From a bacterium (lineage in GTDB: Bacteria > Caldisericota > Caldisericia > Cryosericales > Cryosericaceae), in NCBI GenBank assembly GCA_021373025.1, contig JAJFTL010000022.1:124001-188000 (forward strand): a stretch of 64,000 nt of DNA, in the 5' to 3' direction. Position 1 is the first letter of the stretch. Each line of letters begins with the position of its first letter. The position numbers and the translations under genes were made by a program. This document shows, piece after piece, positions 1-8,418 of the stretch. A model generated the notes under the pieces. It did not search any database and was not told where the DNA came from. It worked only from the letters and a program-made list of their open reading frames with translations.

Positions 1-96
1 ATGGTCATCTCTGATTGACTCTTCAGCACTGACAATCTGCGTTATTCCGTAAAGCTGGGAGGTACCCAGACGTTGAAACCCGCTCAGGAGGCATGT

Positions 97-993
97 GTGC
101 TTAGACTTCATCGGATGCGTAGGCTTCTCTCTATAACTCTTGTTATCGCTTTCATGATAATCACTGCGAGTGGATGTGCAAAGCGTTCCCCTGTTTCATC
201 TGAGCGGGATCTGACAAGCTCTGACGGGGCTCCGAATTCGTTTACTGATATATCGGGAGCGAAACTCAGAGCTACCAGTCAATCACCAGCAGGTGACCAG
301 CTGGCTCTGACTGATCGCAAGATCATCTTCAATGCGAACATGAGTCTTGATGTGACAGACGCCGAAAAGGCTCTGGGCAGCTGTGAGCTCCTTGCAGCCA
401 GATATGGGGGCTTTGTGGCCGAATCATCACTTGTGAAGTCAGACACAAGAGTGATTGCGACCGCAACACTGCGTGTTCCGGCAGACAAGACAGATCAGCT
501 TGTGAGTGATCTGGCAGCATTTGGTACTGTGACGAGTCGCAGCAGTGGTTCACAAGACGTTACATCACAATACATCGACATTCAGGCACGTCTGAAGGTT
601 CTGTGGGCAGAAGAGGAGCAGCTTGTCAGCTTCCTGAAAAAGACTACAGATGTCAAAGATATGTTGGCAGTCGAGGACCAGCTGGCTGCGGTCCGCACGG
701 AGATTGAGCAGTATGAAGGGCAGCAACGATACTTGGACACTGCCACTTCCCTTGCTACCGTCACCGTTCAGCTCGTACAGACCACCGGAGCCTTCGTTAC
801 ACCTCGTGGGTTTGGATCGGCCTTCATGCGGTCACTCGTTGGTTTTGAACATGGTCTGGCCGCGTTCTGGACGTGGCTGGGTGGCGCGATCGTGTTTATC
901 CTCTTCTACGGTCTTCTCCTGTGGGCTGTTACATGGACCGTCATGAGGATCGTGCGGCGCCGAGGACACAGGAGTCAGCCTCCTCAAGCCTGA
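97..993 (+). CDS. DUF4349-family lipoprotein
   Basis: Probable surface lipoprotein of the DUF4349 family, 298 residues from the start chosen here. The first 20-odd residues form a signal peptide ending in an ASGC lipobox. The middle carries the family core, where aromatic and charged residues (ARLKVLWAEEEQL) lead into a heptad-like stretch around an AVEDQLAAVRTEIEQYEGQ motif. One membrane segment follows near the C-terminus and then a basic tail. I chose GTG at 97 because AGGAGG at 86-91 sits five bases upstream; a TTG at 73 is possible but has no site. The function of DUF4349 proteins is not established. A terminator follows directly, so it seems to be the last gene of its unit. Confidence 0.8.
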   Translation: MLRLHRMRRLLSITLVIAFMIITASGCAKRSPVSSERDLTSSDGAPNSFTDISGAKLRATSQSPAGDQLALTDRKIIFNANMSLDVTDAEKALGSCELLAARYGGFVAESSLVKSDTRVIATATLRVPADKTDQLVSDLAAFGTVTSRSSGSQDVTSQYIDIQARLKVLWAEEEQLVSFLKKTTDVKDMLAVEDQLAAVRTEIEQYEGQQRYLDTATSLATVTVQLVQTTGAFVTPRGFGSAFMRSLVGFEHGLAAFWTWLGGAIVFILFYGLLLWAVTWTVMRIVRRRGHRSQPPQA

Positions 994-1017
994 AGAGGAA
1001 CGACAGTATCGTTGAGG

Positions 1018-1047
1018 AACCCCGGGGCTGTGAGGCCCTGGGTTTTT
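1018..1047 (+). terminator. Rho-independent terminator after the DUF4349 gene
   Basis: GC-rich inverted repeat (AACCCCGGGGC against GCCCTGGGTT, short loop) followed directly by five T residues. It separates the lipoprotein gene from the glmM promoter. Confidence 0.8.
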
Positions 1048-1122
1048 CTGCGCGTGCCCTGTACCAACCGCCAGCGGATGTACTGGTAACAGAGGCTGCA
1101 TCGCGATTGACATGCTTGAACC

Positions 1123-1159
1123 TTGCGCGGAAAGCCAAGTGCCGTATAGTTAATGTATG
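1123..1159 (+). promoter_or_regulatory. Leaderless promoter of glmM
   Basis: TTGCGC at 1123-1128, 16 bases, TATAGT at 1145-1150, then six bases to the ATG at 1157. Transcription would begin at or next to the A of the start codon. No Shine-Dalgarno sequence lies before the ATG, which fits leaderless translation. Confidence 0.6.
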
Positions 1160-2530
1160 GCAAAGAGAAATCTATTCGGAACTGATGGAGTCCGGGGCGT
1201 CGTGAACGTCCAAATAACATCCAAGTTGGCGTTGTCACTGGGGGCTGCTGCATCGATGTTCTTCGATGGACGAACCTCCCAGCAGGAAAGGCACAGTGTT
1301 GCGATTGCATGGGATCCTCGGATTTCGTCAGAGATGCTCGCTGCAGCCCTGGGTGCCGGCTTCATGGAAACCGGAGTCTCGGTGGAGTATCTGGGAGTGC
1401 TTCCGACGCCTGGCCTGGCGCTTATTCTTGCCCGGGAACCGAAGTATATGGCTGGTGCGATGATTTCTGCATCACATAATCCTCCCGAATACAATGGCAT
1501 CAAGTTTTTTGGTGCTGGCGGTCACAAACTGGCAGACGAGGATGAGGAGGCAATCGAGGGGAACCTGGGCCTTGTCGAACTTGCCAATCCATCGCTCGTT
1601 CATGGGGACGACGTCGGCGGAGCTCGCAGAGTAGACAATGCATGTGACGAATACATAGCTCTCGTGAAACAGAACAATCCAGGACTCTCGCTTGCCGGCA
1701 TCAGAATCGTGGTTGACGCGGCGCACGGCGCAACTGGTTATACAACGCCGGCACTGCTGCGACAGTTGGGCGCAGACGTAATCGAGATGAACACGGACGA
1801 GGATGGGAGGTTGATCAACAAGGATTGCGGATCAACGCATCCGGCTGCATTAGGCGCGCGTGTGGTGGCGGAGCGGGCAGACCTGGGCATTGCCCATGAT
1901 GGCGATGGAGATCGTGTCATAATGGCCGATCGCAAGGGACGACGAGTCTCAGGAGATATTATGCTCTATATTCTTGCGGTTGGGCTAGCCTCAGAGAATC
2001 GGTTGCATGGGGATACGGTTGTCGGCACAGTTTTGACCAATCTTGGTCTGGAAAGAGCGCTGCAGATGCATGGTATCACGCTTGAGCGGGTAAATGTTGG
2101 TGACCGGTACATTCTGGACCGTCTGCACGATGGCAATTTTGTGCTTGGCGGCGAAGAATCGGGACACATTATCAATGTGTACCAGAACGTGACCGGAGAT
2201 GGGTTGGCTACCACGCTGTCCGTTCTGGGATACCTGGCCAGCACCGGGCGCGACCTGTCAGCATTTGTTGATGAGATCGAACTCTATCCGCAGATTGCAG
2301 AAAACGTAAGGGTGAGGGACAAATCTGTCGTATTGCGGCCCGAGTTTGTTGCCGCGGTCGAGGATGTGCGGATGGAATTGGGCGATGCGGCCAGACTCGT
2401 CGTGCGGCCATCGGGGACGGAACCGCTGGTGCGGATTTTCCTCGAGGGCAAGGACACCGAGAGGCTCATGACGCTTGCAGATCGATTGAAGCAGGTCCTG
2501 GTATCTGGCTGTCAGCAGGAGGAGGAGTGA
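1157..2530 (+). CDS. glmM: Phosphoglucosamine mutase
   Basis: Interconverts glucosamine-6-phosphate and glucosamine-1-phosphate on the way to UDP-GlcNAc for peptidoglycan. At 457 residues it has the full family length. Visible marks are the N-terminal FGTDGVRG, the phosphoserine loop ISASHNPPEYNG (catalytic Ser106), the Mg-binding DGDGDR, the sugar loop GGEESGH and the C-terminal phosphate loop RPSGTEP. The stop is one base before the glmS start, so the two make a two-gene unit covering successive steps. In many bacteria glmM follows cdaA-ybbR. Here that pair lies at the far end of the window instead. Confidence 0.97.
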   Translation: MAKRNLFGTDGVRGVVNVQITSKLALSLGAAASMFFDGRTSQQERHSVAIAWDPRISSEMLAAALGAGFMETGVSVEYLGVLPTPGLALILAREPKYMAGAMISASHNPPEYNGIKFFGAGGHKLADEDEEAIEGNLGLVELANPSLVHGDDVGGARRVDNACDEYIALVKQNNPGLSLAGIRIVVDAAHGATGYTTPALLRQLGADVIEMNTDEDGRLINKDCGSTHPAALGARVVAERADLGIAHDGDGDRVIMADRKGRRVSGDIMLYILAVGLASENRLHGDTVVGTVLTNLGLERALQMHGITLERVNVGDRYILDRLHDGNFVLGGEESGHIINVYQNVTGDGLATTLSVLGYLASTGRDLSAFVDEIELYPQIAENVRVRDKSVVLRPEFVAAVEDVRMELGDAARLVVRPSGTEPLVRIFLEGKDTERLMTLADRLKQVLVSGCQQEEE

Positions 2531-2531
2531 T

Positions 2532-4358
2532 ATGTGTGGAATCATCGGATATGTCGGGCCGCGTAAAGCTGTTCCTGTGATTATAGAGGGTCTGCGGAAG
2601 CTTGAGTATCGAGGGTACGATTCTGCAGGGATGGCTATTCTCGAGAAGGGAGAGCTGGTTGTTGTCAAGAAACGTGGAAAGCTTAGAGCTCTTGAAGAAG
2701 CTATCGAGGGAAATGAGTATACGGCTACAACAGGAATGGGACACACGCGATGGGCAACTCATGGCAAGGTTGAAGACAGGAATGCTCATCCGCATGTGGA
2801 TTGCAAGGGTACGATCGCGGTTATCCATAACGGGATCATAGAAAACTATCAGGTTCTCCGGGACGACCTGATCCGGAAAGGACATGTCTTTGTGTCCGAG
2901 ACTGACACTGAGGTCATTGCTCATCTGATGGAGGAGCAGATCGACAGTGGTGCAGATCTGCTGGATGCGGCACGGAAGACTGCTTTGCAGCTTGATGGAG
3001 CATTCGCCTTTCTTGTTCTGGGTAAGGCTTTTCCTGGTCGCATTGTGGCAGTCCGCCAGTTGTCTCCCCTGGTACTGGGCGTTGGCGATGGGGAAATGAT
3101 CCTTGGCTCGGATACGCCGGCACTTCTTGAATATACGCATCGCATCATTCCATTGCGCGACGGAGATGTTGTTGAGATCAACCGGCAGGGGTATGGTTTT
3201 TACTCACTTGAAGACGGGCATGCCTTCGATCGAACACCCATGACTGTTCAGTGGAATGCTTCGGCTGCTGAGAAGCAAGGCTACAAGCATTTCATGCTGA
3301 AGGAGATACACGAGCAGCCAGTCGTTATCAGAGATACGCTGTACGGACGCATTGATGTCGACACTGGACACGTCGAACTGGAGGAATTCAGCAATTTGCC
3401 CGTACCGGAACACATTTCAATCGTTGCTGCCGGCACGTCGTATCACGCATCGCGTGTTGGAAAGTATCTTCTGGAGGAGCTGGCCCGTATCCCCACCGAT
3501 GTAAGCTTCAGCAGTGAATATCGCTATCAGCGGCCCATCGTGCGTCCTGGTACGATGGGAATTGCTGTCACGCAGTCAGGAGAGACGATTGATACGTTAG
3601 CTGCTCTTCGGCTTCAACGGGACCTTGGAGCTAAGGTGGTTGCCATAACGAATCGCCCTGAAAGCACTGTCTCCCGCGAGTCAGACGTGACTTTTGTAAC
3701 GCAGGCTGGCATTGAGATAGGAGTCGCGGCAACGAAATCGTTTATGGCACAGCTTATTGCCTTCTACCTTATTGCTCTCAATTTCGGTCAGCGTAATGGT
3801 ACCTTGGATGCCGAGACATCCGTTCACTATGCATCTCAGCTGTGCAGTCTCAGTCAGAAATGCGAGCAGGTGCTGGAATATGCAGGCATCATGGAAACGA
3901 TTGCACGCAAGTTATACAAAGTCCATGATATGATCTACGTAGGGCGCGGCGTGAACTACCCCATTGCACTGGAAGGTGCCCTCAAGATGAAGGAGATCAG
4001 CTATATCCATGCCGAGGGATATGCTGCGGGTGAATTGAAACATGGTCCTATTGCGCTGCTCGACGAGGATGTTCCGGTCGTAGGCCTCCTTCCGCAGGGC
4101 GCGCTGTACGAGAAGACCTATTCCAATCTGCAGGAGTCCATGGCGCGCGATTCGCCACTTGTCGTGCTAGCGGACAAGAAGGACAAAAGGGCCCAGGGCA
4201 TCGCTACCGACTACATTCCGATGCCACCGGTGGAAGAGCTTTTCTCGCCAGTCGTCTATTCATTACCGCTTCAACTCCTTGCATACTACACTGCCGACGG
4301 CAAGGGCCTGGACGTGGACCAGCCGCGGAACCTGGCGAAGAGTGTGACAGTAGAGTAG
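2532..4358 (+). CDS. glmS: Glutamine-fructose-6-phosphate aminotransferase
   Basis: Makes glucosamine-6-phosphate from fructose-6-phosphate and glutamine, the entry step to amino sugars. The 608 residues match the family. Cys2 becomes the N-terminal nucleophile after Met removal (MCGIIGYVG). The class II glutaminase domain carries HTRWATHG. Two SIS domains follow (SQSGETIDT in the first), and the C-terminus ends DQPRNLAKSVTVE as expected. The ribosome site GGAGGAGG lies inside the end of glmM, so translation is probably coupled. I see no glmS ribozyme: the gene follows glmM without a leader. Confidence 0.97.
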   Translation: MCGIIGYVGPRKAVPVIIEGLRKLEYRGYDSAGMAILEKGELVVVKKRGKLRALEEAIEGNEYTATTGMGHTRWATHGKVEDRNAHPHVDCKGTIAVIHNGIIENYQVLRDDLIRKGHVFVSETDTEVIAHLMEEQIDSGADLLDAARKTALQLDGAFAFLVLGKAFPGRIVAVRQLSPLVLGVGDGEMILGSDTPALLEYTHRIIPLRDGDVVEINRQGYGFYSLEDGHAFDRTPMTVQWNASAAEKQGYKHFMLKEIHEQPVVIRDTLYGRIDVDTGHVELEEFSNLPVPEHISIVAAGTSYHASRVGKYLLEELARIPTDVSFSSEYRYQRPIVRPGTMGIAVTQSGETIDTLAALRLQRDLGAKVVAITNRPESTVSRESDVTFVTQAGIEIGVAATKSFMAQLIAFYLIALNFGQRNGTLDAETSVHYASQLCSLSQKCEQVLEYAGIMETIARKLYKVHDMIYVGRGVNYPIALEGALKMKEISYIHAEGYAAGELKHGPIALLDEDVPVVGLLPQGALYEKTYSNLQESMARDSPLVVLADKKDKRAQGIATDYIPMPPVEELFSPVVYSLPLQLLAYYTADGKGLDVDQPRNLAKSVTVE

Positions 4359-4385
4359 CTTGTTCCGTTTTGCGAGTTGCTGAGC

Positions 4386-4417
4386 CGAAGGCCGACCTTG
4401 TACAGGGTTGGCCTTTC
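4386..4417 (+). terminator. Terminator-like hairpin after glmS, overlapping the next promoter
   Basis: GAAGGCCGACC pairs imperfectly with GGGTTGGCCTTTC around a loop containing TTGTAC. The U-tract is short. The loop holds the -35 box of the tRNA-Arg promoter, so the two signals share the same bases. Confidence 0.55.
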
Positions 4418-4426
4418 TGCTATACT
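4398..4426 (+). promoter_or_regulatory. Promoter of tRNA-Arg(CCG)
   Basis: TTGTAC at 4398-4403, 17 bases, TATACT at 4421-4426. This predicts a start near 4433, about seven bases before the mature tRNA. Confidence 0.65.
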
Positions 4427-4439
4427 GAGACCAGCGTGC

Positions 4440-4516
4440 GCGCCCGTGGCCCAACTGGATAAGGCGATGGCCTCCGGAGCCGTAGATTACAGGTTCAAAT
4501 CCTGTCGGGCGCACCA
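4440..4516 (+). tRNA. tRNA-Arg (anticodon CCG)
   Basis: Cloverleaf reads clearly: acceptor GCGCCCG/CGGGCGC, anticodon stem ATGGC/GCCGT enclosing loop CTCCGGA (anticodon CCG, reads CGG), T-loop TTCAAAT, and an encoded CCA end. Length is 77 nt. A genomic stretch of different character starts about 60 bases downstream, as is common next to tRNA integration sites. I found no second copy of the tRNA 3' end on the far side. Confidence 0.96.
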
Positions 4517-4577
4517 GGCTCACTCGGGGCGAACAGACAATAAGACTCCAAACAATTCTGTATTTTGGAGGTTATCT

Positions 4578-6980
4578 ATGAGGAGATCTTGCAGAAACTG
4601 CGGGGCTGAGCTTTCAGACGACGCAACATTCTGCGCTGTGTGTGGGAGCGCGGTTTCCGCGCCGCAGAGCACAGAACAGACAACGTCCGCGCCCAAAGCA
4701 GCGGACGCCTTTGTAAAAAAGCGCGGGATGCCGTCAAGGAAGATCCTGATTTCTGCTATCGCCGTGGTGCTTATCCTTGCGGTCGGAATCGGAGTTTTAC
4801 TGCGGTTTTTCGGCGGTGACGGTGATCCTTTTGTAAAAGGAGCGACGGTTGAACAAGCTGTCCGTCCGGACGGGGAAACAACAGTCGGCGACCTTTCCCA
4901 GACAGGCTGGCAGCTCGATATCCCGGCCTATGCCTTCTTTGAAAGCGATCTTACCCTGACAATGAGCGTGCTGTCGGAAACGGAAAGGGAGAATTATCAA
5001 AACGACGCGTTTGAATGGATAGGAACACCGGTAAAAATAACGGCGGGTAGCGAGAACGGCGTCTATCTGGACCGCCCGGTCACGGTCACGATGCAAATTC
5101 CCAAGGAGCAGCGCACTCCGAAAGAAAAGGTAGACGATTATCTGGCGGCCTATTATAACGGAGAAAGCTGGGATTACATATTTCCCGACGTAACCAGGGT
5201 AAGCGAAGGCTATGTCACCTTTGAAACCTATCATTTTTCGCTTTTTTCCGCGGTCAAGCCGACGGAGGAAGAAAAAATAAAACTGTATACGCAAAAGATG
5301 GCGGTGCAGATATGGGAGGACGAAGAACGCGAAAAGGCTCTTTCCAATAAGGTCATGGATACGTTCAATGAAGCCTTTGAGGAAATGGGAATTTCGGACG
5401 AAACCGTCAAAGGCAAGCTGCTGCGCTCCGTCGCGAAGGAATCCGACTTCGGTACCCTTGTGGCTTCGACAGAGCGGGGCGATGTCGCGGACTTCGGCGT
5501 AAAATGCGGCGAAATGGCGGCGAATGCGTTGATCAAGCAGTTAAAAATGGAAGACGCCCTGATGGATAATATCACGGGTAAAGGCGCAGCCGTGGCCACG
5601 GGACTGGTCAAGGGAGCCCTACAGTTAAAAGATGGCAACTATACCGACGCGGCGAAGGAGCTTTCTTCCGCCTTTATCGGATATTTCCCTGCGGGCAGAG
5701 CTTATCAGGCCGCTGTGGAGGTCATAGACGCCGGTATCGCAAGCTGGAAGGATTACGAGCTTGACGAGGCGTACAGAAACTATGTCAAAGACACGAGCGG
5801 CGGCTTTGCGACGGTCAGCGACGATGACTGGGCTTTGATGTGCGCGACGCAAATGCGCGGGTATCTGATCAGGCTTCAGGATGAGGCGAAAAACAACTAC
5901 TGCGCGGTCAACGGCATATCAAGAAGCGAGCTTGACAAGGATGAGGCTCTGAGCGTGCGCATCGCGGGCCAGGCGGGAGCGAACCTGCGGAAAACCTTTG
6001 AAAAACGCCTTGCAAGCGAGAAGACCGTCAAGGGAAAAGAAGCGGAGTACGCTAAAGTCATTGAGGGTTTTAAGAAAGACCTGCTGCTGGAAAGAGGCAG
6101 CTTCGGTTTTGGTTTTGACACGGATATTGAGAGCCGGCTGCGTACATTGTTTGCCGTCAGAAAAAATATCCTCGACCTGTTCGGCGGTGAGATGCCCGTG
6201 CTGAAAAGCGGCGAAAGCGCACAAGCGAACCTCAATGAAGCCATCGCAATGTGGATCAGCTTCGGGCCCGAAAAAAGAGGAGAGTTTTATCAATGGCTGG
6301 AGGAAAAGGGCTATATCGGAAAGGTGAAGCCGTCAGCCGCTCCGGCCGCTCCGTCAGCATCCGCAAATAACGAAGCCCCGGCATCGTCTGCCCCTGTCTC
6401 TGCTTCCCAGCCGACCGCAGAAAAAGAATATGCCTGGGTACTTACGGAAACCAAGACCAATGACTGGCAGTCGAAGCTGGACGCTCAGAATAAAAAAACC
6501 GCGGGCAGCTGGCGTCTGGATATTGCCGCGTCGGCGGGCAGCGCCACATTCACGGAAACCTATCTCGCCAAGGATTATTTATGGATGAAACAGGGCATGA
6601 GTCAGTCGGGGCAGGTAACCTGGACCGCGCCATCCAGGACCATAATTAGACCGAATGAAGAGTTTTCGATCGACCTGACGGTCACGCATCTTCACAACGA
6701 CCATTCCAATCAATCCGGCGGTTGGTGGGGTAAGGCACAGGTTTTCTACATTGACGAAGCGGGAGAACAAAAAGGCAGCGCGACGGATCTAAGGGACAGG
6801 GACGGGAAAAGCAGCTTTACCTCCAGTAAGAGCAAGAAATACCAATCCTTTTCCCCCACGGTCTACGGAACCTTCGGAGCGGGTTCGGAGGGGGACCGGA
6901 TGGCCATTCGCGTTTTGGCATCCGGCGGCGTAGTGGGCGTTCAAACCCTCTATATCTACGAATGGAAAGAGGTTACCTGA
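4578..6980 (+). CDS. Zinc-ribbon, membrane-anchored large extracytoplasmic protein
   Basis: Unrecognised 800-residue protein. It opens with a zinc ribbon (CRNCG then CAVCG, residues 4-23), has one membrane segment around residues 50-70 (ILISAIAVVLILAVGIGVLL), then a long soluble part presumably outside the cell. A linker of Ala, Pro and Ser near residues 590-615 precedes a C-terminal domain that looks all-beta. Proteins of this layout are common in Clostridia. The start is the ATG after TGGAGG (4565-4570); an upstream in-frame extension would run through the tRNA. Lys and Glu codons look richer in AAA/GAA than in neighbouring genes, which suggests transfer. Function unknown. Confidence 0.8.
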   Translation: MRRSCRNCGAELSDDATFCAVCGSAVSAPQSTEQTTSAPKAADAFVKKRGMPSRKILISAIAVVLILAVGIGVLLRFFGGDGDPFVKGATVEQAVRPDGETTVGDLSQTGWQLDIPAYAFFESDLTLTMSVLSETERENYQNDAFEWIGTPVKITAGSENGVYLDRPVTVTMQIPKEQRTPKEKVDDYLAAYYNGESWDYIFPDVTRVSEGYVTFETYHFSLFSAVKPTEEEKIKLYTQKMAVQIWEDEEREKALSNKVMDTFNEAFEEMGISDETVKGKLLRSVAKESDFGTLVASTERGDVADFGVKCGEMAANALIKQLKMEDALMDNITGKGAAVATGLVKGALQLKDGNYTDAAKELSSAFIGYFPAGRAYQAAVEVIDAGIASWKDYELDEAYRNYVKDTSGGFATVSDDDWALMCATQMRGYLIRLQDEAKNNYCAVNGISRSELDKDEALSVRIAGQAGANLRKTFEKRLASEKTVKGKEAEYAKVIEGFKKDLLLERGSFGFGFDTDIESRLRTLFAVRKNILDLFGGEMPVLKSGESAQANLNEAIAMWISFGPEKRGEFYQWLEEKGYIGKVKPSAAPAAPSASANNEAPASSAPVSASQPTAEKEYAWVLTETKTNDWQSKLDAQNKKTAGSWRLDIAASAGSATFTETYLAKDYLWMKQGMSQSGQVTWTAPSRTIIRPNEEFSIDLTVTHLHNDHSNQSGGWWGKAQVFYIDEAGEQKGSATDLRDRDGKSSFTSSKSKKYQSFSPTVYGTFGAGSEGDRMAIRVLASGGVVGVQTLYIYEWKEVT

Positions 6981-7073
6981 ATTGGATGAAAGGGTGAAAT
7001 AGCCATGGCGACGGCAATATCGGATTTTTATACTGCCGTATCGTAAAGGTGAAGAAATGAAGGAGTGAAGCCC

Positions 7074-7531
7074 ATGTTTTGTAAGCATTGCAGAATCAAG
7101 CTTCCGGATGGGGCCGGCTTTTGTACCGGCTGCGGGGCAAAAATCGAAACGCGGCCGACCGCCCCTAGGCTGGCGTCGCCTGTTTACTGCGGGGAACTAA
7201 ACAACAAACGACACAAAAACGGTATGGGCGCGCTGATGCTTCTTGTTTCCATACTCCTCATTTTGCTCGGGATCGGCCACATGGCCCTTGCGGTCGCCGG
7301 ACCGCTGCGCGTCTGACAGTACGTAGGAATACTTTTGCTGATTATCGTGCCCATCCTGAACGGTACCCTGCTGTTTCTGTGGAGCTCCGTCGGTCGGTGA
7401 ATCCTAACAAGAGAAATTTCGCGAGAGCTTCCCTGATTCTGTGCGCCAACGGGCTGATCCTTTTCATTCTTGCCGGAGGTGTGATCGGGAGTATTCTGAG
7501 CGAAATTACAGACAGTTTGTATGAAAAGTGA
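7074..7531 (+). pseudogene. Broken zinc-ribbon membrane protein
   Basis: An 80-residue reading frame (7074-7316) starts after AAGGAG. It has a zinc ribbon (CKHCRIKL, then CTGCGAKI) and a hydrophobic segment. The TGA at 7314 is followed in the same frame by 27 more coding-like residues (GILLLIIVPILNGTLLFLW) up to a second TGA at 7398. In a shifted frame a further hydrophobic stretch (LILCANGLILFILAGGVIG) continues to 7531. The simplest reading is one three-segment membrane protein broken by a nonsense change and a frameshift. A short functional 80-residue protein remains possible. The zinc ribbon resembles that of the preceding gene. Confidence 0.55.
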
Positions 7532-7552
7532 TGCTGGAAAAGAGGTGCCAAG

Positions 7553-8113
7553 TTGAGCGCCGCGCATGAAAAAATCGAGTGGTGCATCAGTGTGCCGATC
7601 TTCCGGAATACGGTTATTTTGAAGCAGTTAGGGCTTGCCGTCGGCATCCCCTTCGGTCTTCTGATCATTATTCTTGTCGTTGTTTCGGGTAAAAGCGTAT
7701 ACACGCTCTATGCGCTGGGTCTTTTGATCGCGCTCCTGTTTTTGACCTGGCTTTTCATCATGGCGGTGTACGGCGGAAAATACGAGGCGGAGTTTGAGCT
7801 GGACGAGAAGGGCGTGCTCTGCCGGACGCAGGCAAAGCAAGCGAAGAAAAACAAGGTTGTCAATGCCCTGACGGTTTTCCTGGGGCTTCTCTCTGGCAAG
7901 CCCGGCGTGGCGGGCGCGGGGATTCTGGCCCAGTCGAGGCAGCAGGTTTTTATCCGATGGAGCTGCGTGAGAAGTGTGAAGTATAAGCCCCGCCAGAAGA
8001 CGATCTTGCTGCGAGGCGGCTTTTCGGAGAATATCGCACTGTTCTGCACTCAGGAGAATTATCCTGAGGTGGAGCAGCTCATAATGAGTAAAACACAAGG
8101 ACTCCATAGCTGA
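7553..8113 (+). CDS. Small two-segment membrane protein of the island
   Basis: Unrecognised 186-residue protein. Two adjacent membrane segments (about residues 25-45 and 50-70) are followed by a soluble tail with a charged KQAKKNK stretch and a compact C-terminal part. The start is TTG at 7553, chosen because AGAGGTG ends five bases upstream; the nearer GTG runs into a stop at once. It follows the broken zinc-ribbon gene by about 20 bases and shares the codon look of the island. Function unknown; possibly one unit with its two neighbours. Confidence 0.65.
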   Translation: MSAAHEKIEWCISVPIFRNTVILKQLGLAVGIPFGLLIIILVVVSGKSVYTLYALGLLIALLFLTWLFIMAVYGGKYEAEFELDEKGVLCRTQAKQAKKNKVVNALTVFLGLLSGKPGVAGAGILAQSRQQVFIRWSCVRSVKYKPRQKTILLRGGFSENIALFCTQENYPEVEQLIMSKTQGLHS

Positions 8114-8418
8114 TTGGGGGAATTCCGGCCCGCTTTGCAAAATGGGCGGCGAACAGGGACCTCATCTCGTTTTTGAATACAGGGACTTGTAAGGAGAAAA
8201 ACTTCTCTGTGAAGAAAACCAACGCCTGCATTGTAGAACAATAAGACGAAAAGGGAACGGTTGTATGAGGAAAAAGTAAGCTGCATGATTTCACTCCTGA
8301 ACCTGCTAAGATGTTTTACACTACGTTCTATGAAGTGAGAAGCCTCGCCCCCCTTGCGCGCGATCTTTTGCATGTATAATGAAGGCCGTCATTTTCTTAT
8401 GGTGTCTAAGGAGAAGTT
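8114..8418 (+). other. Intergenic stretch between the island and topB
   Basis: No convincing gene in 305 bases. AAGGAG near 8191 precedes a GTG-started frame of only about 11 codons, perhaps a gene remnant at the island border. Near the right end lies the promoter of the topoisomerase gene. I looked for a repeat of the tRNA-Arg 3' end here and saw none. Confidence 0.6.
8354..8380 (+). promoter_or_regulatory. Probable topB promoter
   Basis: A perfect TATAAT at 8375-8380, with TTGCGC at 8354-8359 (15-base spacer), 38 bases before the topoisomerase start. Unlike several other genes here, this one has a leader with a Shine-Dalgarno site (AAGGAG, 8408-8413). Confidence 0.55.

Noticed and set aside
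2521-2531. glmS ribozyme
   Set aside because: glmS starts one base after glmM; no room for the structure.
4377-4577. Upstream extension of the 800-residue zinc-ribbon frame
   Set aside because: It runs through the tRNA-Arg gene and has no ribosome site; ATG 4578 follows TGGAGG.
7314-7316. TGA read as an amino acid in the island
   Set aside because: Other genes here end normally at TGA, and a frameshift follows; decay is simpler.
8114-8418. Attachment-site repeat of the tRNA-Arg 3' end
   Set aside because: No stretch resembling the T-arm or acceptor end was found between the island and topB.
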